9,221 nucleotides of DNA from Pseudomonadota bacterium (lineage in GTDB: Bacteria; Pseudomonadota; Alphaproteobacteria; Rhizobiales; Xanthobacteraceae), in NCBI GenBank assembly GCA_021823875.1, contig JAKAMD010000116.1, forward strand, positions 1 to 9,221, in the 5' to 3' direction. Every line of letters starts with the position of its first letter. Positions within the stretch are counted from its first letter, which is position 1. A program made the position numbers and the translations under genes. Below are positions 6,474-9,221 of the stretch, piece by piece. Under the pieces are notes generated by a model that ran no database searches, was not told the DNA's origin, and worked only from the letters and a program-made list of their open reading frames with translations.

Positions 6474-6875
6474 GTGCCGGCGAAACCCGTATTGCGTTCC
6501 CCGGTGGCCGCATTGCTGGCGGCCGAAGGCTTTGCCGTCTGGGCAGTGTTCTCGACGGTGCCCTGGTTAAGCGGCGGCGCCGGCCTGCGCGAGGCCTGGG
6601 ACAGCAACGCCTTCTGGAGCCTCGGCTTGCCCGTCCTGATGGTGTCGCTGGCGGCAGCCGGTGCGCTCAGTCAACAGTCGCCATGGCGGCTGGCCGCGGC
6701 CGCGGTGGCTGGCCATTTCCTCGGCGTTGTGCTGATCGCCAAAGCCGGCAGCGGTTTCAATCTGCTGCCGCTGACATTGACGCTGGTGGGCGCACCGATG
6801 TTTGCGGTGCTGGCCGGATTCGGCTGGGCCGGGCGTTGGTTAAGGCAGCTCACTCAGCCGGCGAACCTGGCCTGA
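6474..6875 (+). CDS. Four-helix membrane protein, hypothetical
   Basis: From GTG 6474 the product is 133 residues with four predicted membrane helices (about 10-33, 45-65, 73-90 and 98-120) and short loops, ending in GRWLRQLTQPANLA. The GTG is chosen because a strong GGAGG (6463-6467) lies six bases upstream; a GTG at 6450 in the same frame would include that site in coding sequence. No motif identifies a substrate or family. Aspartate and glutamate in REAWDSNAF sit in the first extramembrane loop. The last 26 bases overlap the 3' end of the opposing gene at 6850-7209, so both transcripts share a complementary tail. Confidence 0.72.
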   Translation: MPAKPVLRSPVAALLAAEGFAVWAVFSTVPWLSGGAGLREAWDSNAFWSLGLPVLMVSLAAAGALSQQSPWRLAAAAVAGHFLGVVLIAKAGSGFNLLPLTLTLVGAPMFAVLAGFGWAGRWLRQLTQPANLA

Positions 6876-7209
6876 TCCAATACTCTGCGGTCGTGCTATC
6901 GTCGCAGCGGCTTTTCGTCAGCCAAATGATGCTTTTTCGGATCGAACGCGGGCGCACGCGGGCCAGCGGCGAGGGTTTGGCCAAAAGCTTCCTGTGCCAT
7001 TTCTCATTAATGCAGGGTGCCAGCAACCAAGCCAGCGGCGCCGAGATCAACACGCTGCCGACCATGCTAACGATCATCCAATAGCCGGCATCGTCGGTCA
7101 GCGACGGCGACAGCATCACAACATAAACAACGGCGGTGAACGCCGCGATATTGAGAGTGGTGAAGAGCAGTAATGCGATTTGCGTCCGAACTCCAAGTTC
7201 CTTGGGCAT
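6850..7209 (-). CDS. Two-helix membrane protein, hypothetical
   Basis: From ATG 7209 the product is 119 residues. AAAGG lies seven bases upstream. MPKELGVRTQ leads into helix 1 (about 9-32), a short loop SPSLTDDAGYW, helix 2 (about 43-65) and a basic segment APCINEKWHRKLLAKPSPLA, with the positive charges suggesting the C-terminal side is cytoplasmic. I recall similar short proteins in Bradyrhizobium relatives, with no function. The last ~35 residues (from about 85, VRPRSIRKSIIWLTKSRCDD onward) have a different, mixed composition and run into the 3' end of the opposing gene, so they may be read-through beyond the original end. A longer ORF reaching 7326 has no ribosome site and crosses the intergenic hairpins, so it was not used. 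Confidence 0.7.
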   Translation of the reverse strand: MPKELGVRTQIALLLFTTLNIAAFTAVVYVVMLSPSLTDDAGYWMIVSMVGSVLISAPLAWLLAPCINEKWHRKLLAKPSPLARVRPRSIRKSIIWLTKSRCDDSTTAEYWIRPGSPAE

Positions 7210-7266
7210 TGACAAGCCTTTCGTCGTTCTCCCCGACCGGCGAGGTTTTCCCCGCTCTGTTGGTGG

Positions 7267-7283
7267 CCCTGCGCGAAGCAGGG
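7267..7283. other. Leader hairpin upstream of the 6850-7209 gene
   Basis: CCCTGC (7267-7272) and GCAGGG (7278-7283) form a perfect 6-bp GC-rich stem with a five-base loop, 58-74 bases upstream of the ATG at 7209. It would lie in the 5' leader if transcription starts further right. No T-tract follows on either strand, so a role in attenuation or mRNA stability is only a possibility. Confidence 0.4.
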
Positions 7284-7290
7284 AGGCTAG

Positions 7291-7387
7291 TTGCATATGA
7301 TGTGCAAAAGCATTTGCGAAAAGCAACGGTATTCACGGGCACATACCGGATGAAATATGTTGCGCTGCAAGAGATGTTGCAGTGCAA
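7291..7387. promoter_or_regulatory. Cluster of TTGC...GCAA palindromes, possible operator region
   Basis: Four inverted repeats of one half-site type occur within 97 bases: TTGCA-N7-TGCAA (7291-7307), TTGC-N5-GCAA (7314-7326), TTGCGCTGCAA (7360-7370) and TTGCAGTGCAA (7377-7387). The last two also pair with each other around the spacer GAGATG (10 of 11 positions, the odd one a G-U in plus-strand RNA). The cluster lies 82-178 bases upstream of the minus-strand start at 7209, where a promoter and operator would be expected, and downstream of the channel gene's stop. It is also locally richer in A and T. No known operator is matched with confidence. Confidence 0.4.
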
Positions 7388-7411
7388 AGTACTGGCAGAT
7401 GAATGAGTTAG

Positions 7412-7430
7412 CTGCGTGCACCGGACGCAG
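7412..7430 (-). terminator. Possible terminator hairpin of the channel gene
   Basis: CTGCGT (7412-7417) and ACGCAG (7425-7430) form a 6-bp stem with a seven-base loop, about 45 bases past the stop of the minus-strand channel gene. No T-tract follows, so this is tentative. Confidence 0.3.
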
Positions 7431-7472
7431 TGCAGCAAAGAACGCGCTAGTGGTGCGGCGGTTCCCCGCGCG

Positions 7473-8303
7473 TCAAGGCAGGCCCTCGTCCGGAATGTTG
7501 AGCAGCGTGCCGCAGGCCTTGCAGTGCACGGCATCGGCGTCGTGGCGCTGCAGACCGCAGTTCGGACAGCGGTAGCGCACTTTGCTCGGGCTGATCAGCG
7601 CGCGCGCCAGATTGAAGAACAGCGTCACGCCGAAGATCATGATCACCACCGAGGTCAGCCGGCCAAGCGTGCCGGGCAGCGTGATGTCGCCGAAGCCGGT
7701 GGTGGTGAGCGCGGTGACGGTGAAATAGAGCGCGTCGGCCCAGTTGTGGATCTGGTCGTTGCGGTAATGCTGGGTCTCGTAGACGAAGCCGGTGGTCACG
7801 AAAATGAACACCGCCAGATTGGTGACCGCGAAGATCGCGTCTTCGTGACGGCGGAAGAAGGCGCTGTCGGTGCGTAGCCGCATCAGCAATTGATAGGTGC
7901 GCAACAGCCGCAGCGTGCGCAGGATGCGCAGGAAGGCGAAGCCTTCGCCGATCACCGGCGCCAGGAACGAACTGATGGCGGCGATATCGGCCCAGGTCGA
8001 GAAATGCAGCAGGTCGCGCGCGCGTGTGCGGCTGATTGCTATGCGGGCGAGGAAATCGGTGAGGATGGCGATGCCGAACACGATGTCGAACGTCTCGATC
8101 CACGCGGTACGCGGGATGAACGAGGTGGCGACGATGAACAGGATGGTGACGCAATCGAACACCAAGAGGCCATAGCGGAAGGCTTGGCCGCGCGCTGTCT
8201 TGGATTCGTAAAGCTGACGCAGCGTGTCCCGCCAATCGGCCGTATGCTGCGCCGGTTTGGATACGTTCTGATGCTTTCGTTTGTTCTTCGTCACGCGCCC
8301 CAT
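7473..8303 (-). CDS. Voltage-sensor potassium channel with C-terminal zinc ribbon
   Basis: From ATG 8303 the product is 276 residues. A basic N-terminus (TKNKRKHQ) is followed by six helices of the voltage-gated channel plan: S1 about 44-63, S2 70-90, S3 103-118, S4 122-144, S5 157-175 and S6 216-236. S4 carries arginines every third residue (Arg126, 129, 132, 135). The pore loop ALYFTVTALTTTGFGDI holds the selectivity filter TTGFGD (201-206), the GFG variant of GYG, indicating K+ flow through a tetramer in the inner membrane. After a short linker, CPNC (246-249) and CKAC (261-264) form a zinc ribbon on the cytoplasmic side, where other channels carry RCK/TrkA or cyclic-nucleotide domains. 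GGAG lies only two bases before the ATG, so GTG 8294 is an alternative start. The secreted-protein gene to the right is divergent. Confidence 0.9.
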   Translation of the reverse strand: MGRVTKNKRKHQNVSKPAQHTADWRDTLRQLYESKTARGQAFRYGLLVFDCVTILFIVATSFIPRTAWIETFDIVFGIAILTDFLARIAISRTRARDLLHFSTWADIAAISSFLAPVIGEGFAFLRILRTLRLLRTYQLLMRLRTDSAFFRRHEDAIFAVTNLAVFIFVTTGFVYETQHYRNDQIHNWADALYFTVTALTTTGFGDITLPGTLGRLTSVVIMIFGVTLFFNLARALISPSKVRYRCPNCGLQRHDADAVHCKACGTLLNIPDEGLP

Positions 8304-8486
8304 AGCTCCGTGCTGGTCGGCCCTGCCGGCAACCAAGGTGAATGCTAGCGCGGTTTGCGCAGGGGTAAAATGCGCCTGCTTGGCGGCGTCCGGCCGGCGG
8401 GTGCACTCGGATTAAGCTTACCTGCGAGATGTCCGGATGCGCACGGCCGTATGCGCTATCGTTGCGATCATGAGCGGGGGACGCCT

Positions 8487-8837
8487 GTGATCAGGATGAT
8501 AACAGCCGGTGTGGCCGTCGCCTTGTCTATTGCCGTGACGGCGCCGGCACTGGCCTATTCGCTGCGCTATCTAGAGCCGCGGGAACGTGAGGCGATGCTC
8601 AGCACCTGCATGCACCTGCACGGCAAGGACCGCCAGCTGTGCCGGCAGGTGGTCGATGACAGCCATGTGATCGCCAATGACAAGCGAAGTTGCCTGGAAG
8701 CGATGACGCTGCTCCTGCAGGGCACGGCTTGGGCGGCGGTCAAGAGCCTGCCGCCGACGCTAACCTGTCGCGCCGGTCTCGGCCGGGCGGGTTATCCGGT
8801 GCGCTCGATTTTGCAGCGGCTGAACGACGGGACGTGA
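8487..8837 (+). CDS. Small secreted four-cysteine protein, hypothetical
   Basis: From GTG 8487 the product is 116 residues, with GGGGG at 8476-8480 six bases upstream; ATG 8496 would remove three residues. Residues 1-23 are a signal peptide (hydrophobic core AGVAVALSIAV, cleavage likely after ALA at 23/24). The mature domain is predicted helical: LRYLEPREREAMLSTC, then GKDRQLCRQVVDD, then NDKRSCLEAMTLLLQGT, then LPPTLTCRAGL. Four cysteines (41, 52, 69, 94) suggest two disulfides holding a helical bundle in the periplasm. I recognise no family. Longer in-frame starts to the left (to 8355) read Arg/Gly-rich sequence with no ribosome site and were rejected. A strong hairpin repeat follows just after the stop. 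Confidence 0.75.
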   Translation: MIRMITAGVAVALSIAVTAPALAYSLRYLEPREREAMLSTCMHLHGKDRQLCRQVVDDSHVIANDKRSCLEAMTLLLQGTAWAAVKSLPPTLTCRAGLGRAGYPVRSILQRLNDGT

Positions 8838-8841
8838 GTTT

Positions 8842-8888
8842 GTCCCGGGCGCGGTGCAGCGTGGAACGCTGCGCTGCCGACCCGGGAC
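8842..8888. repeat. Dispersed hairpin repeat, REP-like; may terminate the upstream gene
   Basis: Outer arms GTCCCGGG (8842-8849) and CCCGGGAC (8881-8888) pair perfectly, and inner arms GCAGCGT (8856-8862) and ACGCTGC (8866-8872) pair perfectly around a three-base loop; CGG at 8852-8854 can also pair with CCG at 8877-8879. This makes a nearly continuous 47-base hairpin starting five bases after the stop at 8837. From memory, very similar GTCCCGGG-type hairpins are scattered in Bradyrhizobium and Rhodopseudomonas intergenic DNA. Confidence 0.65.
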
Positions 8889-8912
8889 CGTCACGAAGGC
8901 GGCGTTGGCGGC

Positions 8913-8997
8913 GTCCCGGATCAGCGGCACATCCACATTTTCCGTTCATTCCCGCGCACGCGGGAATCCAGATCGGGGTCCCTGCCTTCGGTGGGAC
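8913..8997. repeat. Second block of dispersed repeat sequence
   Basis: GTCCCGGATCAGCGG (from 8913) restarts the outer arm of the preceding hairpin repeat. It is followed by the perfect palindrome ATTCCCGCG-CA-CGCGGGAAT (8948-8967) inside the common TTCATTCCCGCG...CGGGAATCCAG dispersed repeat, and by GTCCC (8978-8982) pairing with GGGAC (8993-8997) around an inner CC-TTC-GG hairpin. Such elements are non-coding and multi-copy in these genomes; only one copy is seen here. Confidence 0.55.
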
Positions 8998-9023
8998 GAA
9001 CAGGAATTGCGCTCAGCGTGCGC

Positions 9024-9221
9024 TCAAGCGCGTGATGATCGCCGGCGGCGCCAGCGGACGAGGTCGAGGACCGCGAAGATCAGCCCGGCGATGGCGAGCG
9101 CTGCCGGTACGACTGTGAACACGCTCATGATCACGATGCCGAAGGCGGCATTGCCGATGCCTTCGATGGCCCGCACGTTGCAGTGCAGCCCGGTCTCACT
9201 GAGATTGGGGCAGACGCCGGA
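9024..9221 (-). CDS. Membrane protein, C-terminal part (5' end outside window)
   Basis: On the minus strand the frame is open from the right edge to TGA at 9024-9026, giving 65 residues without a start of their own. The sequence begins SGVCPNLSETGLHCNVRAIEG, has a long hydrophobic helix from about residue 27 to 54 (IVIMSVFTVVPAALAIAGLIF included) and ends in a basic tail, DLVRWRRRRSSRA. The helix followed by a run of arginines fits an inner-membrane protein with its C-terminus in the cytoplasm, and the two cysteines would lie outside. The amino-acid pattern is natural for a real gene, and I recall similar short membrane proteins in Hyphomicrobiales, with no known function. The size of the missing part is unknown. 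Confidence 0.65.
   Translation of the reverse strand, partial: SGVCPNLSETGLHCNVRAIEGIGNAAFGIVIMSVFTVVPAALAIAGLIFAVLDLVRWRRRRSSRA

Noticed and set aside
7360..7387. Possible CRISPR-like or tandem repeat because of the recurring TTGC...GCAA units
   Set aside because: The units differ in length and spacing, are only 11-17 bases and have no regular spacers; operator-type palindromes explain them better.
7173..7406. Plus-strand ORF of 77 codons across the intergenic region at 7210-7472
   Set aside because: It has low third-position GC unlike the real genes here, only a weak ribosome site, no recognisable protein pattern, and it runs through the hairpins and palindromes and antisense to the start of the 6850-7209 gene.
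7447..8406. Minus-strand ORF of 319 codons overlapping the channel gene
   Set aside because: It is a shadow frame: Arg/His/Pro-rich with no fold, while the overlapping frame encodes an unmistakable potassium channel.

Overview
The window is GC-rich DNA with the codon use, Shine-Dalgarno spacing and gene families of an alphaproteobacterium of the order Hyphomicrobiales (Rhizobiales), probably near Bradyrhizobium, Rhodopseudomonas or the Xanthobacteraceae. This placement rests on recognising families and dispersed repeats from memory, not on a search; the genus cannot be fixed. It looks like ordinary chromosomal sequence: no transposase, integrase, phage gene, CRISPR array, tRNA or rRNA is visible.

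Layout. Positions 1-1600 hold the C-terminal part of an MFS transporter, a tiny antisense ORF with a signal-peptide-like sequence, a MaoC/PhaJ-type (R)-enoyl-CoA hydratase and a small two-helix membrane protein. Positions 1600-3720 hold a secreted cysteine-containing protein (minus), an MsrQ/YedZ-like heme membrane protein (plus) with a C-terminal membrane extension and no MsrP beside it, and a conserved protein of unknown function (minus). Positions 3800-5100 hold a flavodoxin-fold NAD(P)H oxidoreductase followed by a glutathione S-transferase, a likely redox/detoxification pair. Positions 5185-7210 hold a secreted hypothetical protein (minus), a small secreted four-cysteine protein (plus), a four-helix membrane protein (plus) and a two-helix membrane protein (minus) whose 3' ends overlap. 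Positions 7210-7472 are a palindrome-rich intergenic region. Positions 7473-8303 encode a voltage-sensor potassium channel with a C-terminal zinc ribbon (minus), followed by a small secreted four-cysteine protein (plus). A block of dispersed hairpin repeats at 8842-8997 and the C-terminal part of a minus-strand membrane protein running off the right edge complete the window.

The genes are mostly single transcription units in alternating orientation, so the window is not one pathway. The common theme is the cell envelope and redox: about ten of the fourteen gene calls are membrane or exported proteins, and the soluble enzymes handle acyl-CoA, quinone/flavin and glutathione chemistry. I found no convincing new multi-gene system. 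The most interesting points are the zinc-ribbon potassium channel, the cluster of TTGC...GCAA palindromes upstream of the gene at 6850-7209, the solitary extended MsrQ, and the conserved unknown at 3209-3718.
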